A stretch of DNA of 64,000 bases, from positions 24,724,551-24,788,550 of the forward strand of contig OX637391.1 of NCBI GenBank assembly GCA_951799425.1, written 5' to 3'. A program made the translations under genes and the position numbers. Below, piece by piece: positions 1-10,313 of this stretch (position 1 is the stretch's first letter; every line of letters starts with the position of its first letter). The DNA is from Ilex aquifolium. Lineage: Eukaryota; Streptophyta; Magnoliopsida; Aquifoliales; Aquifoliaceae. The notes under the pieces are model-generated. The model had not been told where the DNA came from. It saw only the letters and a list, made by a program, of their open reading frames with translations, and made no database searches.

Positions 1-712
1 AAATGGATATGTATTGGATCTTGGTTTCTTTTACTGTTTATGTAAATTACTGTTGCTACTTAAACTTGAGATCCATTTTAAAATGTCCCTGTTTTACTTC
101 AAAGATTATGTATGCTATTTGTAAAATGAGACCGGCCATTTTATATGTTTTTATAAACCTTGTTTGAGTTCGGGAAGATTTTGCTACAGAGCTTCGTGCT
201 CATCCCCTACAATTAATATTTTTCTGATTTGGCTTTAGAGGAAGAGCTCGGTGTGAATGAGTCGGGCCTTGGGGAAGCTTCCTTGGAGGGGTACCTAGAT
301 CCCGAATGGGACATCTAGAGATATAGCTTATTTTGCTCTAGACTAGGGGATTTATTTCTGAACAATGTAAAGTCTAGATTCTTTTGAAACTCCGCTGCGA
401 TATATTCATGTAATTCTTTTGGGGAATGTAATTGCCATATCTGGCCTATTCTTTTGGGATAATGTTAAGGATAATATAGATGGTAAATAGAAATTTTATT
501 GTTATTGGATGGTTAAATGGACCCTGTGTGGTCAAGTTAATAGAATTGTACAGGTTGTGATTCTTGGGTGGAGCTTCCTGTACAAAGGAGACTCTGCCCA
601 AATTTTGTTAAAATTAAGAATGTTTCTTATTTGATGGATATATATTTAGTGCTCTCATGATGTGAATCTTTTAGAATGTAATGCCGTCCAGGGTGGTATT
701 TGGGGTGTTACA
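1..712 (+). repeat. 5' LTR (3' portion) of outer Tekay-like element
   Basis: Bases 1-712 align without gaps to 11885-12596 at a constant offset of 11884, with 7 substitutions counted by eye. The LTR ends GGGGTGTTACA, followed by a 4-nt spacer and the primer-binding site. The window starts inside this LTR. Confidence 0.95.
226..318 (+). other. LTR-internal reading frame of 30 codons, conserved between two LTR subfamilies
   Basis: The frame begins GAT TTG GCT, follows a pyrimidine-rich stretch, and ends GAC ATC TAG. The corresponding frame in the other LTR subfamily (minus strand 8315-8407 and 3573-3665) has exactly the same length and ends with the same TAG. The two align gap-free at about 13 of 30 residues, with acidic-for-acidic and aliphatic-for-aliphatic replacements and several purely synonymous codon changes. 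No start codon is fixed. A copy also lies at 12110-12202. Function unknown. Confidence 0.5.
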
Positions 713-716
713 AAGT

Positions 717-728
717 TGGTATCAGAGC
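717..728 (+). other. Primer-binding site (initiator Met tRNA type)
   Basis: TGGTATCAGAGC is complementary to the 3' end of plant initiator tRNA-Met. It lies 4 nt after the end of the 5' LTR, as expected for the start of minus-strand cDNA synthesis. Confidence 0.92.
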
Positions 729-879
729 TTAGGCTTTAGGTCTTACATGGGAGCTGTAGGTTATGGATTACCACTAGAAAGGTAGGACTAGGTTGAAGAA
801 CCATAGGCTTGCATTTGTTTGAAGTTATGTATTTATCAGATAGGTTAGATTCATTGTATATTTAGGTTAAGGGTTAATT

Positions 880-1860
880 ATTTGTTCGAATTCGATGAGT
901 TGTCTCGCTACGCAATCAAGTTTGTTGTCACTGAGGCAAGGAGGGCTAAACGCTTTGAACAAGATTTGAGGCCTTCCATCCGCGAGAAGCTGGTTACACT
1001 CGTAATTCGAGAATACAAGATCTCGTGAACGTGGACGTGGACGCGGTTGAACAAAGACTTCAGACAGTTGGAGAAGATGGAGTTACTCAGACGAGAGCAG
1101 GCATGGACCCCGCCAATGCTTTGCATGCGAACAGTATGGGCACTTCAAACATAGATGCCCCTCGTTTCCCCCAATGACTAAGGAAGCAACCGAGCAAGTA
1201 CCAGCAAATAAGCCACCTCTACAAAGGCCAGCACAGCAAAGACCTCAGATAGCTCGAGGAGCGGGAGGCGTACCAGAGAGAATAGGCACGGATGCACGCC
1301 GATGTTTTGCCTGTGGAGGTGTTGGGCACTTCATAGAAAATTGTCCATTGCTTTCTACCAAGACCAACCAAGCAACTGGGCGAGTGAATGCAAACAGACC
1401 ACCGCTACGACAGCCACTACCATCACAGAGACCGTTACAAACTCAAGCCCCCGGCGGCGCCAATCAAGGAAGGGTTTTTGCTTTGACTCAACCGGAGGAA
1501 GATGCCTCCAATGCCGTTGTGGAAGGTATTGTTCTTCTCTACCATTCTTGGGCCCGAATTTTATTGGATTCCTATGCAACTCATTCTTCTATACGTACTG
1601 CGGACGTTGTGGAATTGGGATTGGGTTCCGAGGAGCTAGAACATGCTTTATATGTTGACTTGCCTACGGGAGAACAGGGGGATACCAGGCTAGTCTGTAA
1701 GGGTTACGTGCAAGCGGATTACATTTCAGTTACCAGTAGGTTTACTTATATATATTTCTTTGACTCTAATTTATATCTACTTGCTAGGGAATCAGCATGT
1801 CTTGCCATTCTGGATAATACTACCTTGTTCCAAAATATATTATGGTTGGGTAAACCCTAA
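880..1860 (+). pseudogene. gag-protease remnant of outer Tekay-like element, with two zinc knuckles
   Basis: The first roughly 230 codons of gag, present in the inner copy, are missing. Homology resumes near 884 (FDELSRYA-like) and is frame-broken near 1026. From about 1050 one frame runs to 1860. It has two CX2CX4HX4C zinc knuckles: CFACEQYGHFKHRC (about 1117-1158) and CFACGGVGHFIENC (about 1302-1343). They are separated by Pro/Gln-rich sequence that is itself duplicated, whereas the inner copy has one knuckle. Next comes a retropepsin-like segment in which the catalytic D-[ST]-G reads DSY (ILLDSYATHSSI), so the protease should be inactive. The frame ends at 1860, before any reverse transcriptase. 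A 119-codon frame at 1302-1658 is a shadow. Confidence 0.8.
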
Positions 1861-1904
1861 ATCTTTTCTTATGCCTTCAAACCCTAGTTTACAAAGGAGA
1901 TGTG

Positions 1905-2910
1905 TTTTTCTCTTGATTTCTCCTTTGTTCTTGATTCCCGAACTTAAATATTATTTGTTCTAAGCTATGTTATGGGTGGTAACCACCAAAATCCTTTTGG
2001 TATGCCCTTGAAATCCTAGTTTTCAAGGGACATGTGTTTTCTCTTTATCTTGCCTTTGTCATTGATTTCAAACCTTGATAGTCGTTTGTTATCGATTCCA
2101 ATATGTGATTGTTACTTTATCTCTGATTCCAAGCTTGATATCCGTTGTTATTGATCTCGAGACTTGATTGTTTCCTTGTCCTTAATTTCCTAAGCTTAAT
2201 GATCCATTTGTTCTTGGTATCAAAAATTTGATATTCGTTTGTTATTCATTCTACCCTTGTGACTCAATTATTTTCAATATGCAATACTCGATATTCTTTA
2301 TTCTTGGTTCCAAGACTTGAGTGTTCTTTTGGTCTTGATTTCTAAGCTTCATAATCCTTTGTTCTTGATTTCACACCTTGATAGTCGTTTGTTATTGATT
2401 TCCATAAATGATTGTTCCGTTAAATCTTAATTTCTCCTTTGTTCATGACTTTCAAGCTTGATACGCTTTTATTCTTGATTTCCAAGCTTAATATTCATTT
2501 GCTCTTGATAGCCAAATTTGATATTCATTTGATTGATTCTAATTATTGTAATTCATGTATTCTTGATATTCAATATTTGTCATCCTTTGGTTCTTGATTT
2601 CAAGATTTGGTTGTTCCTTTGTTTTTAATTTCCCCAGGCTTGATGATCCATTGGTTCTTGATAGAAAAATTTAATATTCATTTGTTATTGATTCTAACCC
2701 TTGCGAATCATTTATTCTTGATATTCAATACTTGATATTCATTGGTTCTTGATTTCAAGACTTGATTTCTCCTTGTCCTTGAGTTCAAAACTCGATACTC
2801 TTTAGTTCTTGGTTACAAAGCTTGATATGCATCTGTTATTGACTCCAAGACTCGATTGTTACTTTGTTCTTGATTCCCAAGCTTGATTATTTATTTGTTC
2901 CTTAATTCAA
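1905..2910 (+). repeat. T-rich degenerate tandem repeat array replacing the pol core
   Basis: About 1 kb of degenerate units of roughly 29-32 bp around the theme CTTGATATTCATTTGTTCTT followed by GATTTCAAG. It lies between the protease remnant and the integrase C-terminus, where reverse transcriptase, RNase H and integrase normally are. The inner element has a shorter array of the same motif on the other strand (5930-6470). No coding potential is seen. Confidence 0.85.
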
Positions 2911-3057
2911 AATTCTAAAGATTGGTATTGACCAATAAAATAGTATTTTCGATGATATTATGTTAATTTTTCTTAAATTATTTCGTTGGAAAAATGTATA
3001 TGGATTTGGAAGCTAAGATGGGAGGATAAGTCTGGTTAGGTTTCAACAGTAACCTTT

Positions 3058-3306
3058 GGTGGATTGTAATTTATATCAGAGTGCGCAGCGAACTAACGGA
3101 GTAAGGACTACAATGGGGAAACTACGGAGAAGATTCAACTCATCCGGGAGAGGCTACGCACGGCGCGAAGTAGACAGAAGAGCTACGCGGACCACAGACG
3201 AAGATCCTTGGAATTAAAAGTGGGAGATTACATGTTTTCCAAGGTATCACACAAGAAGGGCGTGTTTCGATTCGGCAAGAAGGAGAAGTTAGCGCCAAGA
3301 TATACC
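3058..3306 (+). pseudogene. Integrase C-terminal fragment of outer element, left of the nested insertion
   Basis: Reads as the linker and GPY/F-module start of a chromovirus integrase and runs into APRYTGPFE. The insertion at 3307 falls inside this motif. Joining 3306 to 9937, dropping one copy of the ATACC duplication, restores the codons for R-Y-T-G-P-F-E exactly. No upstream integrase core (HHCC or DDE) exists in this copy. Confidence 0.85.
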
Positions 3307-5189
3307 TGTAACACCCCAAATACCACCCTGGATGGCATTACATGCTAAAACATTCATATCATGAGAGCACTAATATAATTCCATCAATAAGAAAATTTTT
3401 CCATTCATCATCCATAGAATTTACAAGATCATCCCAAAAGAATAAGCCAAGTTATGGCATTTACATCTCAAAATTTAGTTAAAGTTGCACAGCAGAATAA
3501 ACAAAAGAAACTAGACTACACAATGTTCCAAAAGGATGTTCTAGTCTAGTAAAAAAAAGGAAGGAGGTCGCTCTATGCGTCCACCTCGGGATCCACACTC
3601 CCGTCAAGTGGAGTCTCCCAAGTAGCGGGCTCCTCGACCCTTACGTCCTCCTCAAACGGGTAATCTAAAAAATGTTAGCGGTAGGGGGTGAGCACAAAGC
3701 TCTGTAGAAACATTCTCTCAAACCCAAACAAGGTTTAGAAAAGCATTTAAAACGGTCGGTCTCATTTTTAACATAACATACATACATAATTTGAAATAAA
3801 GCAGTGACATTTGAAAATGATCTCAAGTTTATGTAAAAACATTACTTAATTGAATAAAAGAGTACCACATACAAATAATCACCATTAATTGCCATAAACC
3901 ATTTCCAACAATTCTTTCGGTAGGTGGCATACTTTAGGGTAACCTCCACCCCCGTTAGATCATCTTTGCTTCCCAAGCATCCTTACAAGGAACCTCTTGG
4001 GAAGGGGTGAGCATCCTTACAAGGAACCTCCCACCAAGCATATCATTCCAAAATTTATGTCAATTTACAAGCATCTATCCAAAATCCCCAAAATATATCA
4101 TGTAACCATTCCACAACCAACAAAGAAAATATATGAGATCACAATAACATCATTTTCTACCCAACACAAAACACTACGGTTTCGAAATTCATAATAAAGA
4201 AAGCAATTAAGAAGGAAATACATCACTCTCCCAAAAACTAGGGTTTTAAAACTAGAAAAGAGATTTCATGGGTATTAAACCCTAACTTTGTTCAAAACAT
4301 GTAATCTTTGCAAAAAAAGTCTAAGAGATGATGATTCCATAGTATATACATACCATTGATAGCCAAAACATACATATATAAATACCCTAGCCTCAATGTA
4401 AGTGAGTGAGAGAAAACCCCCACCTTAATGTTCTTGGAAAAATTAGGGCTTTGATCTTGAATCAACCCTTCAATCTCTTGTTTTCTCTTGATCTTGTGTT
4501 TCTCTCTTTCTCTCTTCCTCTCTTATGTTTTCAAGGGTTTGGAGTGGTGTAATGAAGGTTAAGGAGGTGACAAAATGTATTTATAGTGGAAGAAATGGAG
4601 AAAGACCCGCAGTCGGATCGGGATGGCTTTATCGGGCGTACCGGTACGCGTACCGGTACGGGTGTAGCTACTGGAGTTCGGCGTCCCGGTACGGTTTGAC
4701 TGCCAGATTTTTGTTTCAACTTCCAATGCAGTTTTGACCCATTTAGATGTCGACTTGGAAAATTTTCATGAGACATACTTTTGTAGCCCTAGATATCTAC
4801 TATCTACTGTAAAAATTTCAGATCAATTGGACTTAAGGATAAAAAGTTATGACCAAAATACTAGAAGGTGTCCCAACTCATTTTTACCCAAATTTTCTCT
4901 AAGTGTGTTTTCAGTCCGGAATACTTCCTAACTTCCAATACACCTCATATTACCTCTCTCAAGGTTGTTCGACCTTCCGGATTCAATGGACACCTTATTT
5001 TGACCTAAAAATATTTAGAAACTTCCATAATCTCTCTTCTCAAGTTTACACACTTTCGAAACTCAAACTTCCCAATCCATTGGTTTCCCTAGTATTTATT
5101 CCTACTATTACTACACATATACACATTTTTACCTCAATTATCTACTATATATTTATATACATATATAAACTAAAATGCGGGGTGTTACA
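3307..5189 (-). repeat. 3' LTR of inner Tekay-like element
   Basis: 1883 bp with TG/CA ends. On the minus strand U3 starts at 5189. It carries GTACCGGTAC palindromes at 4638-4659 and a TATA box at about 4575-4583 (CTATAAATAC), then R/U5 down to 3307. It adjoins a polypurine tract at 5190. Confidence 0.95.
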
Positions 5190-5203
5190 ATCCACCCCCC
5201 TTA
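5190..5203 (-). other. Polypurine tract of inner element
   Basis: The minus strand reads TTAAGGGGGGTGGAT directly before the LTR start TGTAACA. The outer element has the same tract at 10300-10313. Confidence 0.85.
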
Positions 5204-5230
5204 AAGAAAGTTTCGTCCTCGAAACTTACC

Positions 5231-5783
5231 TTAAGTAGCGAGCAAACATGGATACTTCTCAGGTATTTCTTGCTCTGGTTCCCATGTAGCTTCTTCCACT
5301 CCATGGTGTTGCCACAAAACCTTCACTAGTCGGATGACTTTGTTGCGGAGCACCTTCTCCTTGGTATCAAGAATCTTCACCGGTTGTTCCTCGGAGGTTG
5401 CTCCATCTTGAACTTCAATGTCCACCAAATCTATGACGTGCGTAGTATCCATCTGACACTTTCTCAACATCGACACATGAAATACGTCGTGTACTTCGGA
5501 TAGCTGAGCTGGTAGTCGAAGTTGATACGCCGCATCGCCTACTGCTTTAATCACTTCAAACGGTCCAGTATATCTTGGAGCTAACTTCTCCTTCTTACCG
5601 AATCGAAATACTCCTTTCTTGGGCGACACTTTGAGGAACACATAGTCCCCCTCTTGGAATTCCAATGGTCTCCGTCTTCGATCCGCATAGCTTTTCTGTC
5701 TACTTTGTGTCGTGCGTAACCTCTCCCGGATAAGTTGAATATTCTCCGTAGTCTCCCCATTGTAGTCCTTACTCCGTTAGTTC
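5231..5783 (-). pseudogene. Integrase C-terminus plus chromodomain of inner element (orphan domain)
   Basis: One open frame ends at 5231. It contains the integrase GPY/F-like module (APRYTGPFEVIK), the conserved segment around VHDVFHVSMLRK and a C-terminal chromodomain (PVKILDTKEK ... VEEATWEPE). In chromoviruses this module steers integration to chromatin. The HHCC and DDE parts of integrase are absent, and an in-frame TAA lies just upstream, so this is an isolated tail rather than a working integrase. The outer copy has the same tail, frameshifted. Confidence 0.85.
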
Positions 5784-5929
5784 GCTGCGCACTCTGATAT
5801 AAATTACAATCCACCAAAGGTTACAGTTGAAACCTAGCCAGACTTGTCCTCCCATCTTAGCTTCCAAATCCATATACATTTTTCCAATGAAATAATTTAA
5901 GAAAAATTAACATAATATCATCGAAAATA

Positions 5930-6470
5930 CCATTTTATTGGTCAATACCAATCGTTAGAATTTTGAATTAAGGAACAAATAAATAATCAAGCTTTCGAAT
6001 CAAAATAAGAAACAATCAAGGCTTGAAATCAAGAACAAAGTAACAATCGAATCTTGGAGTCAATAACAAAGACATATCAAACTTTGTAATCAAGAACTAA
6101 TAAGTCTCAAGTTTCGAACTCAAAAACAAAGAGTAATCAAGTATTGAAATCAATAACAAACGAATATCAAGTTTTGGAACCGAGAACGAAAGAATATCAA
6201 GTACTGAATATTGAGAATAATTGAATCACGAGGGTAGAATCAATAACAAACCAATATCAAATTTAGATACCAAGAACAAATGGATCATTAAGCTTGGGAA
6301 ATCAAGAACAAAGGAATAATCACTTCTTGAAATCCATAACAACGAATATCAAGTTTAGAATTAAAAATAAGGAACAATCAGGTATTGAAATCAATAACCA
6401 ACAATTATCAAGGGTGGAAATCAAGAACAACGGAGAAATCAAGAGAAAAACACATTTCCATTGGAAACTA
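5930..6470 (-). repeat. Shorter copy of the T-rich tandem repeat array
   Basis: About 0.5 kb of degenerate units of roughly 30 bp. Read on the minus strand they match the array at 1905-2910, and they lie in the same place, between the protease remnant and the integrase tail. Confidence 0.82.
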
Positions 6471-6495
6471 GGATTTCAAAGGCATAAGAAAAGAT

Positions 6496-7861
6496 TTAGG
6501 GTTTACCCAACCATACTATATTTTGGAACAAGGTAGTATTATCCAACATGGCAAGACATGATGATTCCCTAGCAAGTAGATATAAATTAGAGTCAAAGAT
6601 TACATATAAATAAACCCTACTGGTATCCCCTTGTTTTCCCGTAGGCAAGTTAACATATAACGTAAGTTCTATTTCCTCGAAACACAATCTCAATTCCACA
6701 GCGTACACGGTACGTAGAAAGGAATAAGTCGCGTAGGAATCCAATAAAATTCGGGCCCAAGAATGGTAGAGAAGAACAATACCTTCCTTGATTGGCGCCG
6801 CCGGGGGCTTGAGCTGGTATCGGTCGCTGTGGTGCAGGCCTCGGTGGTGGTGGTTGGGCTGCTGGTACCTGTTTGGCAGTCTGGATAGGCCCCCGAGGTG
6901 GAAAAACTAGGCAATGCTTCCGAATATGTCCCACTCCTCCGCATGCAAAGCAGGATCGTGGGGTACTACCGGCTCTAGTCTGAGTGTCTCCCTCTCCTCG
7001 GGCCGTCCAAAGTCGCTGTCCATCTGTTTGGTCTGGGCGACGGTATAGTGTTGTTCGCTGCACTCCACTAGTGCTAGGGTCCGTCCTGATCGGACCTCCT
7101 CTCGCGAAGCTCTGTCGGCGCTGGCTGTCCTCTATATCTCTCTCCACCAATGCAGCTCGGTCAACCAGGTCCCCATACTCCCGGATCCTGAGAGCCACCA
7201 ACTTCTCCCGGATGACCGGCCTCAGTCCCTGCTCGAAGCGTTTGGCCTTGTCGGCCTCAGTAGATATAAACTCCGTAGCATAACGGGATAGCTCGTCAAA
7301 CCTCCTCCCGTACTCTGCCACCGTCATGCTGCTCTGTCGTAGAGCAAGGAAATCGGCCTTCATTCTATCTCTGACTGATTCGGGGAAGTACTTGTCTTGG
7401 AAAATTTGGTCAAATTCCTCCCAAGTGAGTGCATCCGTGGTCCTCATTCATTTCACTGAGTCCCACCAATGGTCGGCCTCCCCTTCGAATAGATAAGTCG
7501 CCAAGCCGACCCGAAGATCCTCGGCTATCCCCATGCCATCACATATCTTCTTCACTCGGCGGATCCATTTATCCGCATCCAAGGGGTTAGAGCTCCCTTG
7601 GAAAGTAGGCGGGTGTTGCCTCAGAAACTCTCGGAGAACTACCATTCTCCTATTCTCCTCTCCGTTGCCCGGTACTTGGGCTAGTGGATGAGCCCCACCG
7701 TTATGGTTGTTCCCATTCTGGTGTTGTACCAGAGTGGTGAGCTCCCTCAAGCATTGATAGATGCCTTGCATGGCATCGGGAGGTGGTGGTGGTGGATTTT
7801 CTTGGCCTCCACGACCACGACCACGTCCTCTTCCCCGTGTACCGTCCATCCTACACATCAA
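6496..7861 (-). pseudogene. gag-protease of inner Tekay-like element
   Basis: Probable start is the ATG near 7849 (MDGTRGRGRGRG). The N-terminal half ends GEADHWWDSVK at 7451. A single in-frame TGA (7448-7450) then interrupts an otherwise continuous gag, which resumes MRTTDALTWEEFDQ at 7447. CGA (Arg) to TGA would explain this. A CX2CX4HX4C knuckle (CFACGGVGHIRKHC) follows. A 53-bp deletion relative to the outer copy then shifts the frame near 6794. The downstream retropepsin segment (MDSYATYSFL, 6496-6744) has the same DSY in place of D-S-G as the outer copy. Confidence 0.82.
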
Positions 7862-8033
7862 TCCACAATTTAGTTTCCTTGATGTGCAAGATATAAACTA
7901 AAGTGATATGTATGATGTCTTGATTTAAGCACAAGGCATCTACAAAATCTAACTTACAATTTCCTTCACCCTAAACCTACATCTCTAGTGGTAATCCATA
8001 ACCTACAGCTCCCATGTAAGACCTAAAGCCTGG

Positions 8034-8045
8034 GCTCTGATACCA
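8034..8045 (-). other. Primer-binding site of inner element (initiator Met tRNA type)
   Basis: GCTCTGATACCA is the reverse complement of TGGTATCAGAGC and lies 3 nt inside the 5' LTR boundary at 8049. Confidence 0.92.
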
Positions 8046-8048
8046 TTT

Positions 8049-9931
8049 TGTAACACCCCAAATACCACCCTCGACGGCATTACATGCTAAAACATTCATA
8101 TCATGAGAGCACTAATATAATTCCATCAATAAGAAAATTTTTCCATTCATCATCCATAGAATTTACAAGATCATCCCAAAAGAATAAGCCAAGCTATGAC
8201 ATTTACATCTCAAAATTTAGTTAAAGTTGCACAGCGGAATAAACAAAAGAAACTAGACTACACAATGTTCCAAAAGGATGTTCTAGTCTAGTAAAAAAAA
8301 GGAAGGAGGTCGCTCTATGCGTCCACCTCGGGATCCACACTCCCGTCAAGTGGAGTCTCCCAAGTAGCGGGCTCCTCGACCCTTACGTCCTCCTCAAGCG
8401 GGTAATCTGAAAAAATGTTAGCGGTAGGGGGTGAGCACAAAGCTCTGTAGAAACATTCTCTCAAACCCAAACAAGGTTTAGAAAAGCATTTAAAACGGTC
8501 GGTCTCATTTTTAACATAACATACATACATAATTTGAAATAAAGCAGTGACATTTGAAAATGATCTCAAGTTTATGTAAAAACATTACTTAATTGAATAA
8601 AAGAGTACCACATACAAATAATCACCATTAATTGCCATAAACCATTTCCAACAATTCTTTCGGTAGGTGGCATACTTTAGGGTAACCTCCACCCCCGTTA
8701 GATCATCTTTGCTTCCCAAGCATCCTTACAAGGAACCTCTTGGGAAGGGGTGAGCATCCTTACAAGGAACCTCCCACCAAGCATATCATTCCAAAATTTA
8801 TGTCAATTTACAAGCATCTATCCAAAATCCCCAAAATATATCATGTAACCATTCCACAACCAACAAAGAAAATATATGAGATCACAATAACATCATTTTC
8901 TACCCAACACAAAACACTACGGTTTCGAAATTCATAATAAAGAAAGCAATTAAGAAGGAAATACACCACTCTCCCAAAAACTAGGGTTTTAAAACTAGAA
9001 AAGAGATTTCATGGGTATTAAACCCTAACTTTGTTCAAAACATGTAATCTTTGCAAAAAAAGTCTAAGAGATGATGATTCCATAGTATATACATACCATT
9101 GATAGCCAAAACATACATATATAAATACCCTAGCCTCAATGTAAGTGAGTGAGAGAAAACCCCTACCTTAATGTTCTTGGAAAAATTAGGGCTTTGATCT
9201 TGAATCAACCCTTCAATCTCTTGTTTTCTCTTGATCTTGTGTTTCTCTCTTTCTCTCTTCCTCTCTTATGTTTTCTAGGGTTTGGAGTGGTGTAATGAAG
9301 GCTAAGGAGGTGACAAAATGTATTTATAGTGGAAGAAATGGAGAAAGACCCGCAGTCGGATCGGGATGGCTTTATCGGGCGTACCGGTACGCGTACTGGT
9401 ACGGTGTAGCTACTGGAGTTCGGCGTACCGGTACGGTTTGACTGCCAGATTTTTGTTTCAACTTCCAATGCAGTTTTGACCCATTTAGAAGTCGAATTGG
9501 AAAATTTTCGTGAGAGATACTTTTGTAGCCCTAGATGTCTAATATCTACTGTAAATATTTCAGATCAATTGGACTTAAGGATAAAAAGTTATGACCAAAA
9601 TACTAGAAGGTGTGCCAACTCCTTTTTACCCAAATTTTCTCTAAGTGTGTTTTCACTCCGGAATACTTCCTAACTTCCAATACACCTCATATTACCTCTC
9701 TCAAGGTTGTTCGACCTTCCGGATTCCATGGACACCTTATTTTGACCTAAAAATATTTAGAAACTTTCATAATCTCTCTTCTCAAGTTTACACACTTTCG
9801 AAACTCAAACTTCTCAATCCATTGGTCTCCCTAGTATTTATTCCTACTATTACTACACATATACACATTTTTACCTCAATTATCTACTATATATTTATAT
9901 ACATATATAAACTAAAATGCGGGGTGTTACA
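8049..9931 (-). repeat. 5' LTR of inner Tekay-like element
   Basis: 1883 bp, about 98.5% identical to 3307-5189 by eye count. On the minus strand palindromes at about 9378-9437 precede a TATA box near 9315-9323. The conserved 30-codon frame lies at 8315-8407, behind an acceptor-like TTTTTTCAG. Confidence 0.95.
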
Positions 9932-10272
9932 ATACCGGACCGTTTGAAGTGATCAAAGCAGTAGGCAATGCGGCGTATCAACTTCGACTACTAGCCAGAT
10001 ATCCAGAGTACATGGCGTGTTTCACGTGTCGATGTTGAGGACGTGTCACTCGGATGTAACTCCAGTTGTGAACTTGGAGGAGATGAAAATTTAAGACGGA
10101 GCAACCTACGAAGAACAACCGGTAGAAATTCTCGACGCAAAGGAAAAAGGTACTCCGTAACAAAGTCATCCGACTAGTGAAGGTTTGGTGGCAACACCAT
10201 GGAGTGGAAGAAGCTACATGGGAACCGGAGCAAGAAATGCGGGAGAAGTATCCCTTTTTGTTCACTACTTGA
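9932..10272 (+). pseudogene. Integrase tail and chromodomain of outer element, right of the nested insertion
   Basis: Continues the interrupted GPFEVIKAVGNAAYQL segment. Small indels then break the frame (around 10000 and near 10145), but pieces of the chromodomain are readable in other frames (ILDAKEK, VEEATWEPEQEMREKYP). It ends with a TGA at 10272. The equivalent region of the inner copy is intact. Confidence 0.8.
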
Positions 10273-10299
10273 GGTAAGTTTCGAGGACGAAACTTTCTT

Positions 10300-10313
10300 T
10301 AAGGGGGGTGGAT
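10300..10313 (+). other. Polypurine tract of outer element
   Basis: TAAGGGGGGTGGAT lies directly before the LTR start TGTAACACCCC at 10314. Confidence 0.85.

Larger units (their letters stand above)
3307..9931 (-). mobile_element. Inner Tekay/Del-like element, complete but non-autonomous, nested in a related copy
   Basis: Both ends are precise: TGTAACACCCC begins at 3307 and GGGGTGTTACA ends at 9931, flanked by the 5-bp duplication ATACC (3302-3306 and 9932-9936). The two LTRs are 1883 bp each (3307-5189 and 8049-9931). I counted 26 substitutions and two 1-bp indels between them (about 98.5% identity), clustered in the promoter-distal U3 part (4628-5189). The minus-strand order is 5' LTR, PBS, gag, protease remnant, repeat array, integrase tail with chromodomain, PPT, 3' LTR. 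There is no reverse transcriptase, so mobilisation must have used enzymes from another element. Its LTR is about 400 bp shorter than that of the host element, marking a different subfamily. Confidence 0.95.

Noticed and set aside
1302..1658. A 118-codon frame overlapping the gag remnant
   Set aside because: Out of frame with the zinc knuckle and protease homology.
3997..4194. A 65-codon frame also found at 8740-8937
   Set aside because: It is repeated only because both are LTR copies of the inner element; no start context, and it reads against the transcription direction.
3307..9931. Idea that the inner Tekay element is older than its host because its full LTR pair is more diverged (about 1.5% against 1.0%)
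   Set aside because: Only 712 bp of the outer pair are visible. Over the corresponding part both pairs have about 7 differences; the excess lies in the U3 end not visible in the outer 5' LTR.
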